Of a stretch of DNA of 11,836 bases, positions 6,923 through 11,836 are shown in pieces. The position numbers were made by a program, and so were the translations under genes. Source of the stretch: Candidatus Gastranaerophilales bacterium (GTDB lineage Bacteria; Cyanobacteriota; Vampirovibrionia; Gastranaerophilales; Gastranaerophilaceae); contig CAJUJH010000006.1 of the NCBI GenBank assembly GCA_910586855.1, positions 1-11,836 of the forward strand, given 5' to 3'. The notes under the pieces are model-generated. The model did no database searches, was not told the DNA's origin, and saw only the letters and a list, made by a program, of their open reading frames with translations. Position 1 is the stretch's first letter; each line of letters opens with the position of its first letter.

Positions 6923-6931
6923 CACACTACT
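6887..6931 (-). ncRNA. Candidate countertranscribed (antisense) RNA controlling rep
   Basis: On the minus strand an extended -10 promoter (TGCTATAAT) directs a start near 6931, and an intrinsic terminator ends the RNA near 6889. The product would be about 45 nt, consisting of a short 5' end (AGTAGTGTG) and one hairpin, AGTGCT-TCGTTTGG-AGCACT, with a U-rich tail. It is fully complementary to the leader of the plus-strand rep transcript, about 130 bases before the rep start. This is the standard arrangement of plasmid copy-number antisense RNAs. It is short for the class. No sequence family is recognised. Confidence 0.6.
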
Positions 6932-6937
6932 TTTGAT

Positions 6938-6965
6938 ATTATAGCACATCTTTTTTGATTTGCAA
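6938..6965 (-). promoter_or_regulatory. Extended -10 promoter for the antisense RNA
   Basis: On the minus strand a consensus -10 TATAAT (6943-6938) is preceded by TGC, making an extended -10. TTGCAA (6965-6960) is a 4/6 match to -35 at 16-base spacing. This is among the best promoters in the window. Confidence 0.65.
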
Positions 6966-7022
6966 GCAGTTTGTTTTGTTTATTTTTTTCTCTCAAAGCT
7001 GCACAGGGAGGCATTTTATTTA

Positions 7023-7042
7023 TATTTTGTTTACCCAAAATA
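7023..7042. promoter_or_regulatory. Hairpin or operator just before the rep ribosome-binding site
   Basis: TATTTTG (7023-7029) and CAAAATA (7036-7042) are perfect 7-base inverted arms around TTTACC. They end four bases before AAGGAGA (7046-7052). This could be an autoregulatory Rep site in DNA or a fold in the leader affecting translation. Confidence 0.4.
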
Positions 7043-7059
7043 GCTAAGGAGAAGATTTA

Positions 7060-7791
7060 ATGAATGTTTCAGAAGCAAAAACTCTAAAAAAGCTTTCAGG
7101 AGAAGAGGAACAACAGCAAAAAAAAGTCATAGTGCTTAATATAAGCCAGTTTGAGCTAACAAAGATATTGTATTCAAGCGGAATCTTAGCGCAATGCGAT
7201 TTGACACCTTCCGCAAAACTCTTTTTGTGGGCGCTTTGCAGCCATTACAACCCGAATAATAAAACGATGTTTCCTTCCCAGCAAACCGTTGCAGCCAAGC
7301 TTGGAATCAGTGAAAAATCAGCTCAAAGAGCGGTAAAAGAGCTTAAAATGCACGGTTTGATTGATTATGAGACAAAGCGGGTTAATCATTATGTTTTTGG
7401 CGAAAAATTTTTTGAATTGGTCAAAATGTCCGGTATGATAGGTCAAAATGTCCTAAGAGAAGGGGGTCAAAATGTCCGCCTAACAAATAAAAAAGAAAAG
7501 AAAAAAGAACACGGATTTTCTTTGAATTTGAAAAATAAAAGAACTCCGGATTCAGAAGAAACAAGAAAATTTATTGATGAGAAAAATAAAATAGGCGCTA
7601 TGGGCTTTAATCCGTATGATTGTGATAGAAAATCCGCACTGGAATGGCTTAGAAGCACCCCTAAATTTTGGCTTTTGAAATCCAAAGCTGCTAGATTTTT
7701 AATTGAAAAGTACAAATTTAGCGAATTTCAACAAGTTTTTTCTAAAAGTGAAGATAATGCGGATTCTGATTTAAATTCTGATTTGAATTAA
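7060..7791 (+). CDS. rep: Replication initiator with winged-helix domain; origin iterons inside the gene
   Basis: This 243-residue protein has the N-terminal winged helix (HTH_36-like) of phage and plasmid initiators: LTPSAKLFLWALCSHYN (48-64), then FPSQQTVAAKLGISEKSAQR (71-90) and AVKELKMHGLIDY, with QQTVAAKLGIS...SAQRAVKEL as helix-turn-helix. A linker (about 121-160) is basic and low-complexity, and a C-terminal domain (about 161-243, with KSALEWLRSTPKFWLLKSKA) may contact a host helicase or loader. DNA encoding the linker contains three GGTCAAAATGTCC repeats. The design matches lambda O, where origin iterons lie between two protein domains. AAGGAGA is eight bases before ATG. No DNA polymerase, primase or helicase gene is present, so host replication proteins must be used. 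A general transcription regulator is the alternative. Confidence 0.72.
   Translation: MNVSEAKTLKKLSGEEEQQQKKVIVLNISQFELTKILYSSGILAQCDLTPSAKLFLWALCSHYNPNNKTMFPSQQTVAAKLGISEKSAQRAVKELKMHGLIDYETKRVNHYVFGEKFFELVKMSGMIGQNVLREGGQNVRLTNKKEKKKEHGFSLNLKNKRTPDSEETRKFIDEKNKIGAMGFNPYDCDRKSALEWLRSTPKFWLLKSKAARFLIEKYKFSEFQQVFSKSEDNADSDLNSDLN
7419..7477. repeat. Three direct 13-bp iterons GGTCAAAATGTCC
   Basis: Perfect copies lie at 7419-7431, 7441-7453 and 7465-7477, start-to-start 22 and 24 bases, about two helical turns. Each has imperfect dyad symmetry (GG.CA...TG.CC). Copy 1 is in a different reading phase (L-V-K-M-S) from copies 2 and 3 (G-Q-N-V), so DNA sequence, not protein sequence, is being kept. 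Confidence 0.9.
7419..7560. other. Probable replication origin (iterons plus AT-rich segment)
   Basis: Directly after the third iteron the sequence becomes A-rich and purine-biased (about 7482-7515), then stays AT-rich to about 7555. Iterons followed by an asymmetric AT-rich stretch inside the initiator gene is the layout of the lambda origin. The AT-rich part would be the unwinding element. Confidence 0.65.
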
Positions 7792-7939
7792 ATATTGAAT
7801 TTATTACCGAAAAAAATTTGTTAGAATTTTATAAAATGTTTTGTAAAGTAATGTAAAAATTTTTTAGAAATAAAATGTTGAATACACCTCAGAAGCTTTT
7901 ATATAAAAGATTCCAGCATTGTTTTAAGAAATTTTATTT

Positions 7940-7953
7940 GAGTAATTTTACTC
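7940..7953. promoter_or_regulatory. Operator-like palindrome GAGTAA-TT-TTACTC
   Basis: Perfect 6-base arms with a 2-base centre, just upstream of the extended -10 promoter at 7975. Its size suits a dimeric HTH protein. The LuxR-type protein encoded downstream is one candidate ligand, by inference only. Confidence 0.35.
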
Positions 7954-7974
7954 TCTGTACAAAAAATATTATTT

Positions 7975-7983
7975 TGATATAGT
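7975..7983 (+). promoter_or_regulatory. Extended -10 promoter for the tail operon leader
   Basis: TGATATAGT combines a TG at the extended position with TATAGT (5/6 to consensus). No good -35 is seen at 17 bases, which extended -10 promoters can tolerate. The inverted repeat at 7940-7953 lies at about -40 to -50, where an activator or repressor could bind. The start would be near 7990. Confidence 0.45.
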
Positions 7984-7991
7984 AAAAATAT

Positions 7992-8050
7992 GGTTCGGCA
8001 AAATTCAGACAGTAACTGGAATTAAGACGACTGAATGCCGGAAACGGTTC
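7992..8050 (+). ncRNA. Foldable 5' leader RNA with alternative stems
   Basis: TTCGGC (7994-7999) pairs with GCCGGA (8037-8042), and ATTCAG (8003-8008) pairs with CTGAAT (8031-8036), separated by a three-A bulge. The same AATTCAG can instead pair with CTGGAATT (8016-8023) with one bulge, so two folds exclude each other. It begins at the expected transcript start. It does not match a tRNA or any riboswitch consensus I know. Confidence 0.35.
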
Positions 8051-8199
8051 TTAGGACTGGATTAAACTTGGAAAATAGAGAAGCGATAGTTTGTTTGGAT
8101 TAGATTTAGTTTTAAAAAAGGATTTTATTATTTTTGGCTGTAAAGCACTGTTTTTAAGCTTTTTAGCCATATTACCTATTTATGTTTCTATGAATAAAC

Positions 8200-8224
8200 A
8201 AACGAAGCACCACACTCACACTAC
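8200..8224. repeat. Partial second copy of the antisense-RNA target
   Basis: AAACGAAGCA (8200-8209) and CTCACACTAC (8215-8224) repeat 6911-6920 and 6921-6930, with a 5-base insertion between them. The antisense RNA from 6887-6931 could pair with this plus-strand sequence over both blocks. The right-hand arm needed for the hairpin is missing, so this copy looks like a target, not a source. Confidence 0.55.
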
Positions 8225-8231
8225 CTGGATT

Positions 8232-8249
8232 TGGGGCGTAACTGCCCCA
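8232..8249 (+). terminator. GC hairpin in the tail-operon leader (possible attenuator)
   Basis: TGGGGC (8232-8237) and GCCCCA (8244-8249) form a six-pair stem with a six-base loop, followed by TTATTTTC. The U tract is broken, so termination would be partial. It lies eight bases after the antisense-target copy, a position suited to attenuation. Confidence 0.35.
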
Positions 8250-8342
8250 TTATTTTCAAATTTTATTGGGCAAAATGCTGATAATACAGGGTAAACCTAC
8301 TGAAAAAGCTAGTTTTGGTCGTAAATTGAAAGCGGGGAAAAG

Positions 8343-8585
8343 ATGCAGTTGACAACTAAACAGGAAAAAATTTTATCATTGGCGGCAAAGGGGCTGAAAG
8401 ATAGGCTGATTGCCGATAAATTGGGTATTTCGGTGCGCACGGTCCAAAATCATCTTGCAAGAATTTACACTAAAATCCACACTAATAACCGTGTTGAGGC
8501 AATTATGCTTTATATGCATTCTGATATCAAAATTGTGGAAAGGCAGTCTGCGCAAGACAAAAAGCAGAAAGAAAAAAAGGACTAA
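8343..8585 (+). CDS. Stand-alone LuxR/GerE-type HTH DNA-binding protein
   Basis: The 80-residue product is almost only a GerE domain: LTTKQEKILSLAAKGLKDRL (3-22), IADKLGISVRTVQNHLARIY (23-42), TKIHTNNRVEAIMLY (43-57), then a charged Lys-rich tail. This matches the four-helix LuxR C-terminal fold, with ISVRTVQNHLARIYTKI as recognition helix. It lacks a receiver or ligand-binding domain, as in GerE and small activators. It precedes the nozzle gene by only three bases, so it is the first gene of the tail operon and may control late genes or its own leader (palindrome at 7940-7953). GGGGAA (8334-8339) provides the ribosome site. A sigma-70 region 4-like HTH is the main alternative. Confidence 0.8.
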   Translation: MQLTTKQEKILSLAAKGLKDRLIADKLGISVRTVQNHLARIYTKIHTNNRVEAIMLYMHSDIKIVERQSAQDKKQKEKKD

Positions 8586-8588
8586 GCT

Positions 8589-10220
8589 ATGGGAAATTTT
8601 TATTATAATTTGCAAGGCGGGCTAAATACGCAATTGACACCGGTTTTGATGGGTGCAGAAAACAAAATTATGTACTGGGCGGACGGTTTCAACGTTGAAC
8701 CTTATAAAAACCAAGGTATTACAAGACAAAAGGGTAATCAGCTTTTGTTGAAACTTGCGGGGAAAATTCCGCCAAGACCAAATAAACCCGAAAGTCTTGC
8801 AGCCGAAGGCTCTATGCCGGAAAATACACAGGAGCCTCCAGAAAGCGATTTAAGCGCAGTTATGCCGGTTGGAGCCTGTGTATATCCTAAAGGGGTGAAA
8901 AATTTTATTCTGGCGCTTTCTGACGGTCGAATTTTTTATTTTAAAGATGATTTGAGCACGCTGAATTTGATTTATGATTTTGAGCGGGATATTTCAGATT
9001 ATGTTTTTGAATATTTTTTGGATGGCATTGTAATATTGCCTAAAAAGTATACAGGAAGTGCGATTGACGGTATTTATTACAATATTTATGCATCTGAAAA
9101 GGTTGACAGGCTGAATTTTAAAAACTCTCGTGGTGAGGTGATTTTAGCATCTTCGGTTTGTCAATATGCAGGAAGGCTGTGGATTTCAAGCGAAAGCACT
9201 TTGTATTATTCAGCACTTGGAACCTATAACGACTGGTCAAGTGCTCATGATGCAGGCTATATTTCAAATTTTCATTCAAGCACGGAGAAAATCGTTGCCC
9301 TGAAAGAATATGGAGGCTCGCTTGCAATTTATAAGGAGTTTGAAGTTTTTCTTTTAACAGGAAATGACCCTGAAACCTTTGCTATTGTTAAATTTGCGGA
9401 TAAAGGCACCGGGGGACAGTCTTCAGTTTTAACCTGCAACAATAAACAGTATTTTTTCAATGACTGCGGGCTTTTTAGCTTATCCCTTGCAGGCGAGTTG
9501 TCCCAGATTGTAATGAGCCAAAACCGTGCAAAAAATATTACTGAACTCTTCAAAAGGCTTGATAAATCGCGGATTCAAGAGGTTGTGATGCTTGCGCTGG
9601 AATTAAAAAATCAAATTTGGATTTTTCCGCCAATTGCAGGTGAGAAGGAGCAAAAGGAAGTATGGATTTACGATTGGGCGCTTGACAGCTGGTTTATAAG
9701 GATAATCCCGTACGAAATCATAACTGCAACAACGGTTTTGGATGAAATATACACAATTTCACCTGATGATGGCGGCAAAATTTTTATTGAAGATAAAGGG
9801 AATACATTTAGTGGAAAGCCAATAAAATTCAGCATCTCGACCCCATTTTTTAATTTTTCAAAACCTACTGTAAAAAAGATTATTGAGGATTTTGAGATTG
9901 TGTGCGATGGAAATTCCGATAACTGCTTCTATTTCTCCGTTAGCACCGATTATTTAACCAAAAACCGCTCCATTCCTGATTATATCTTTACTTATTCACC
10001 CGATATACTTGTGTGGGAAGGGGTAAACGGGGTAATGTCCGAAACATTCTGGGCTGATGAAAATACGGGTGGAATTTGGGCTGAAAACCTGCAGGAGAAC
10101 TTGAAATTGGACATATTTGACTCTAATAAGTCCGTACAGCTTCACTTTTACGGTGATGAAGCCGGGCAAGAGTTCACTATTATTGGGTTTGAGTTTAAGG
10201 GAATAATTTATGACGAATAA
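8589..10220 (+). CDS. Tail nozzle / tail hub protein (P22 gp10 / T7 gp12-like, beta-propeller type)
   Basis: Forms the distal end of the short tail below the adaptor ring. The 543-residue, beta-rich protein shows the hallmarks of podovirus nozzles: an N-terminal GGLNTQLTPVLMGAENKIMY (10-29, the 'gGl...s...~~~~a~~~~N~~' entry segment), repeated propeller-like strands, and GRLWISSESTLYYSALGTYN (195-214). ALKEYGGSLAIYKEFEVFLL (237-256) matches 'l....d.L.vf...s....tG'. A proline-rich insert (61-87) breaks the N-terminal region and may be a flexible loop. AAGCT before ATG is a weak ribosome site, so translation is probably coupled to the upstream HTH gene. No enzymatic or receptor-binding domain is evident, and no separate tailspike follows. 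It overlaps the next gene by 11 bases. Confidence 0.75.
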   Translation: MGNFYYNLQGGLNTQLTPVLMGAENKIMYWADGFNVEPYKNQGITRQKGNQLLLKLAGKIPPRPNKPESLAAEGSMPENTQEPPESDLSAVMPVGACVYPKGVKNFILALSDGRIFYFKDDLSTLNLIYDFERDISDYVFEYFLDGIVILPKKYTGSAIDGIYYNIYASEKVDRLNFKNSRGEVILASSVCQYAGRLWISSESTLYYSALGTYNDWSSAHDAGYISNFHSSTEKIVALKEYGGSLAIYKEFEVFLLTGNDPETFAIVKFADKGTGGQSSVLTCNNKQYFFNDCGLFSLSLAGELSQIVMSQNRAKNITELFKRLDKSRIQEVVMLALELKNQIWIFPPIAGEKEQKEVWIYDWALDSWFIRIIPYEIITATTVLDEIYTISPDDGGKIFIEDKGNTFSGKPIKFSISTPFFNFSKPTVKKIIEDFEIVCDGNSDNCFYFSVSTDYLTKNRSIPDYIFTYSPDILVWEGVNGVMSETFWADENTGGIWAENLQENLKLDIFDSNKSVQLHFYGDEAGQEFTIIGFEFKGIIYDE

Positions 10221-10374
10221 TATTAATGCTCTAAAGGGGAAAATGTTAGACCCTGCTTTGCCTTTGGGCGGTTTTACGGGGGATGAGGAATTTTATTTAG
10301 AATACGTAGAAAGCCTTACGGAAGGCGATATTAGACCCATTGTGATAAAAAATTATGTTGAGGAAAACGAATGA
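10210..10374 (+). CDS. 54-residue protein between nozzle and adaptor genes
   Basis: A short gene with AAGGGA (10197-10202) seven bases before ATG. It overlaps the nozzle stop by 11 bases and the adaptor start by four (ATGA), so it is tightly coupled to both. The product is acidic, starting MTNNINALKGKML, with DPALPLGGFTGDEEFYLEYV in the middle and an acidic NYVEENE end. No membrane segment or known domain is seen. Its position in the tail operon suggests a small tail assembly or needle-like component, but I cannot assign it. The tight overlaps on both sides are the main evidence that it is real. Confidence 0.7.
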   Translation: MTNNINALKGKMLDPALPLGGFTGDEEFYLEYVESLTEGDIRPIVIKNYVEENE

Positions 10375-11003
10375 ACTATTTTGAGATTTTTAACAAAGTG
10401 CTTTTAGAGCTGAATTACAGGGCGGTACAGACATTTGATGCTATTTATAAAAGTGAGCACAAGAAAATTTTAGATGCGATAAACCGTGTTAATAATGAGG
10501 TTCTAGCTTCTTATGAGTGGGATTTTTTAGAAAAACAAACGCTTTTGGATGTTTTAGAGGGGCAAAATACTTATCAATTACCATTTAAGGGATGTATTAA
10601 AGCCGTATATAAAGATAGTGAGCGGGTTTTGTACACAGCAAACAGTGAAGATTTGCTATCAGGAAAGCTTAGAGGGAATTATTATTCCACTGCAAGAAAT
10701 TCAATAATAGTATCTAAGCCAATAAAAACAGAGGTTTACAGGATTATTTACGAGGGAAGAAATTTTGCGATGGGGCAAAACGGCGAATTTAAGGAGAGAC
10801 TGACAGCAAAAGACGATTCTTCAGTGCTGCCGATGCCTTTTGCAGAGCACATTTTAGTATACGGCGCCTGCCTTAAAGTAAAGGCAAATCCTTCGTATCC
10901 GAAGTTTGGCTTTTGGAATACAATGTACATCCAGGCTTTAGCGAATTTGCTGCAAAAAAGCCCGCAAACAAAAGAATGCGAGCCTTTTATAAATTTAGCG
11001 TAA
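10371..11003 (+). CDS. Head-tail adaptor (P22 gp4 / T7 gp11-like)
   Basis: Twelve copies should join the portal to the nozzle. The 210-residue product has an N-terminal helical part (1-60) with ILDAINRVNNEVLASYEWDF (33-52), the 'I..w.N.a...v....dW.f' motif of podovirus adaptors, and then NTYQLPF, matching the 'Y.LP' turn. The central part is strand-rich (IIVSKPIKTEVYRIIYEG), and VLPMPFAEHILVYGACLKVK matches the 'lP..~~~~l~~ga~~~~~' helix near the C-terminus. GAGGAAA (10359-10365) precedes ATG. It follows the nozzle, whereas in P22 gp4 precedes gp10. The last 50 bases of the gene also encode a minus-strand terminator for the facing gene. Confidence 0.7.
   Translation: MNYFEIFNKVLLELNYRAVQTFDAIYKSEHKKILDAINRVNNEVLASYEWDFLEKQTLLDVLEGQNTYQLPFKGCIKAVYKDSERVLYTANSEDLLSGKLRGNYYSTARNSIIVSKPIKTEVYRIIYEGRNFAMGQNGEFKERLTAKDDSSVLPMPFAEHILVYGACLKVKANPSYPKFGFWNTMYIQALANLLQKSPQTKECEPFINLA
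10954..10988 (-). terminator. Terminator for the RipA-like gene, inside the adaptor 3' end
   Basis: On the minus strand GCTCGCA (10983-10977) pairs with TGCGGGC (10966-10960) over seven positions (one U.G) around a ten-base loop. The stem extends by AAAAG/TTTTT and runs into six T residues. On the plus strand the same stem has mismatches, so it works best for the minus-strand transcript from 11475. Confidence 0.7.
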
Positions 11004-11013
11004 AAAGCCTTGA

Positions 11014-11475
11014 TTAAATACCTTTTGGCGCTGATAAGAACTGAATCAAATAATAAGCGAAGGTCAAAAGAAAGGCTATGAAAAGAAGAGCGGTTAAACT
11101 CTTTTGAAAATCAGCAAAAACCATTGCTTTTTTCTGCTTCTTAGCTTCTTTAAATTCTTCAAACTCTCTATTGAAAGGTCTTTCAGGTAATTTTGTTTCA
11201 AGATATTCCAAAACTTTTGAATATTTAATCTTAATCCAAAATTGGTAAGAGTCAATGTTTAACCACCATAGCACCGATACAACCATACCAAATGCACCTG
11301 TAACAAGGATTGGCACGTATGCAGGAGTCAAAGCTATGAATAAATAGCACACAAACAGCAATACAAAGCTCAAAACCATATAAAAACGGTTAGTTTGGAA
11401 GTGTCTGTCGATATATTTTTCCTTAGCAAGGCTGTAAGCCTGATACTGCCCCAAAATTAATTCTTTGTCGTCCAT
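11014..11475 (-). CDS. RipA-family-like small integral membrane protein (accessory gene)
   Basis: The 153-residue product has a polar N-terminus with YSLAKEKYIDRHFQTNRFYM (14-33), two closely spaced membrane segments (about 31-49 and 53-71), a conserved-looking cytoplasmic part, and a third membrane segment (about 126-147). The cytoplasmic part has WWLNIDSYQFWIKIKYSKVL (70-89), then YLETKLPERPF. The patterns kEkf.dR..qtN.fY, WW..I.SY..l...Ky and E..LP are those I associate with RipA-type membrane proteins, mainly of Gram-negative bacteria; the function there is poorly known. AGGAG (11487-11483) lies seven bases before ATG. It has its own promoter and terminator and opposes the tail operon, the usual layout of a moron or host-modifying gene. 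A superinfection or defence role is possible but unproven. Confidence 0.6.
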   Translation of the reverse strand: MDDKELILGQYQAYSLAKEKYIDRHFQTNRFYMVLSFVLLFVCYLFIALTPAYVPILVTGAFGMVVSVLWWLNIDSYQFWIKIKYSKVLEYLETKLPERPFNREFEEFKEAKKQKKAMVFADFQKSLTALLFIAFLLTFAYYLIQFLSAPKGI

Positions 11476-11501
11476 CTTAAACTCCTTTTGATTGCGAGTT
11501 T

Positions 11502-11530
11502 ATTATACAAAATTTTTGAGGAATTAGCAA
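11502..11530 (-). promoter_or_regulatory. Promoter of the RipA-like gene
   Basis: On the minus strand TTGCTA (11530-11525), exactly 17 bases, then consensus TATAAT (11507-11502). The start would lie near 11495, leaving a leader of about 20 bases. The -35 ends two bases before the divergent GNAT start codon. Confidence 0.7.
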
Positions 11531-11531
11531 T

Positions 11532-11836
11532 ATGCACATGATTAATTTTTTTACGCTGGATAAAAATAGGCTTAAAATGCTTGATTTTAAAGTCTTTTGG
11601 GAGATTTTTAACCTGATGATTAAATACAGGCATAAGCTTTTTGATGATGAATACTTTAAGGGCGATAAGCCTTATATACAAAGGGTTTATGAGATAATAG
11701 AGGCGCATATTCCTTATTTTTGGGTATTTTACGATAAAATAACCGCTGAAATCCTTGGGTTTTGCTATTTTTACGACATTGTTCCGCATAAAAAGCTTAT
11801 ATATACTGTATCTGCGACTATTTGCTTTAAAAAATC
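11532..11836 (+). CDS. GNAT-fold acetyltransferase-like protein, N-terminal part (continues at position 54)
   Basis: Codons 1-101 of the gene finished at 1-287; the last 55 bases here duplicate 1-55, so the whole product is 178 residues. GAGGAA (11518-11523) lies eight bases before ATG 11532; a second in-frame ATG at 11538 is less well placed. The N-terminal part has the usual GNAT helices, then VFYDKITAEILGFCYFYDIV (65-84), matching the 'v.~~~~~ivG~~~~~~~' strand pair. It is divergent from the RipA-like gene. The 57-base gap holds that gene's promoter, and no clear separate promoter for this gene is seen. Confidence 0.85.
   Translation, partial: MHMINFFTLDKNRLKMLDFKVFWEIFNLMIKYRHKLFDDEYFKGDKPYIQRVYEIIEAHIPYFWVFYDKITAEILGFCYFYDIVPHKKLIYTVSATICFKK
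11782..11836. repeat. Terminal overlap of a circular contig (copy 2)
   Basis: Identical to 1-55. A 55-base exact overlap is typical of a de Bruijn graph assembly closing a circle, and the GNAT frame is continuous through it. Confidence 0.9.

Larger units (their letters stand above)
7792..8342. other. Long leader region between rep and the tail operon
   Basis: No convincing gene lies in these 551 bases. The first 200 are very AT-rich and contain perfect palindromes ATTTTATAAAAT (7826-7837) and CTTTTATATAAAAG (7896-7909), plus GAGTAA-TT-TTACTC (7940-7953). Then come an extended -10 promoter (7975-7983), a less AT-rich foldable stretch (7992-8050), a partial copy of the antisense-RNA locus (8200-8224) and a GC hairpin (8232-8249). 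Confidence 0.6.

Noticed and set aside
7992..8050. Possible tRNA, because of GGTTC-like sequences and stems
   Set aside because: No cloverleaf with a 7-base acceptor, anticodon arm and T-loop could be built.
8035..8103. ATG-started 22-codon frame in the tail leader
   Set aside because: No ribosome-binding site; it overlaps the stem arm at 8031-8042 and has no recognisable product.
8091..8294. Plus-strand open frame starting with TTG, 67 codons with a hydrophobic stretch
   Set aside because: No Shine-Dalgarno site and a rare start. It runs through the antisense-target copy and the GC hairpin, so openness is probably chance.
11457..11789. Minus-strand open frame opposite the GNAT gene
   Set aside because: Antisense shadow of a well-supported gene; no ribosome site and basic, repetitive composition.
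1..11836. CRISPR arrays, insertion sequences, rRNA genes, retroelements
   Set aside because: No regularly spaced long repeats, transposase, reverse transcriptase or rRNA-like sequence was found on either strand.

Overview
The window is a circular molecule cut open at an arbitrary point. Its last 55 bases (11782-11836) repeat its first 55 (1-55) exactly, and one open gene, a GNAT-type acetyltransferase, runs across the join. The unique length is therefore 11,781 bp. The content is that of a tailed double-stranded DNA bacteriophage with P22/T7-like (podovirus-type) head and short-tail parts. It also has a plasmid-style replication region. It is AT-rich, has good Shine-Dalgarno sites and uses ordinary stop codons, so the host is a low-GC bacterium. 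The RipA-like membrane protein hints at a Gram-negative host, possibly from an animal gut, but this is a weak guess.

Layout on the circle. (1) Head module, + strand: GNAT protein (11532 across the join to 287), major capsid protein (370-1230) and a probable scaffold-like protein (1245-1865), closed by a long-stem terminator (1937-1990). (2) A non-coding stretch (1866-2189) with a well-formed minus-strand terminator and a possible short minus-strand RNA. (3) Packaging module, +: small terminase (2190-2618), portal (2634-4220), large terminase (4245-5534), and a small one-helix membrane/coiled-coil protein (5649-5891). (4) Control and replication: a minus-strand MerR-like HTH plus coiled-coil protein (5939-6481), divergent overlapping promoters with an operator-like inverted repeat (6545-6609), a candidate antisense RNA (about 6887-6931, minus), and a winged-helix replication initiator (7060-7791) with three 13-bp iterons inside its coding sequence. 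(5) A 550-base leader (7792-8342) with an extended -10 promoter and foldable RNA. (6) Tail module, +: LuxR-type HTH protein (8343-8585), P22 gp10-like tail nozzle (8589-10220), a 54-residue protein (10210-10374) and a gp4/gp11-like adaptor (10371-11003). (7) A minus-strand RipA-like membrane protein (11014-11475) with its own promoter and terminator.

How it may work together (inference): no integrase, DNA polymerase, lysin or tailspike is recognisable. The element probably persists as a plasmid, starting replication from iterons inside the rep gene as lambda does in its O gene, with copy number set by a countertranscribed RNA. The capsid, portal, terminase and short-tail genes form a minimal virion kit. 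Either this is an unusually small phage-plasmid, or it is a satellite that borrows lysis and receptor-binding functions. A 20-nt sequence of the antisense-RNA locus recurs, split by a 5-nt insertion, in the leader of the tail operon, which suggests a link between copy control and tail-gene expression.
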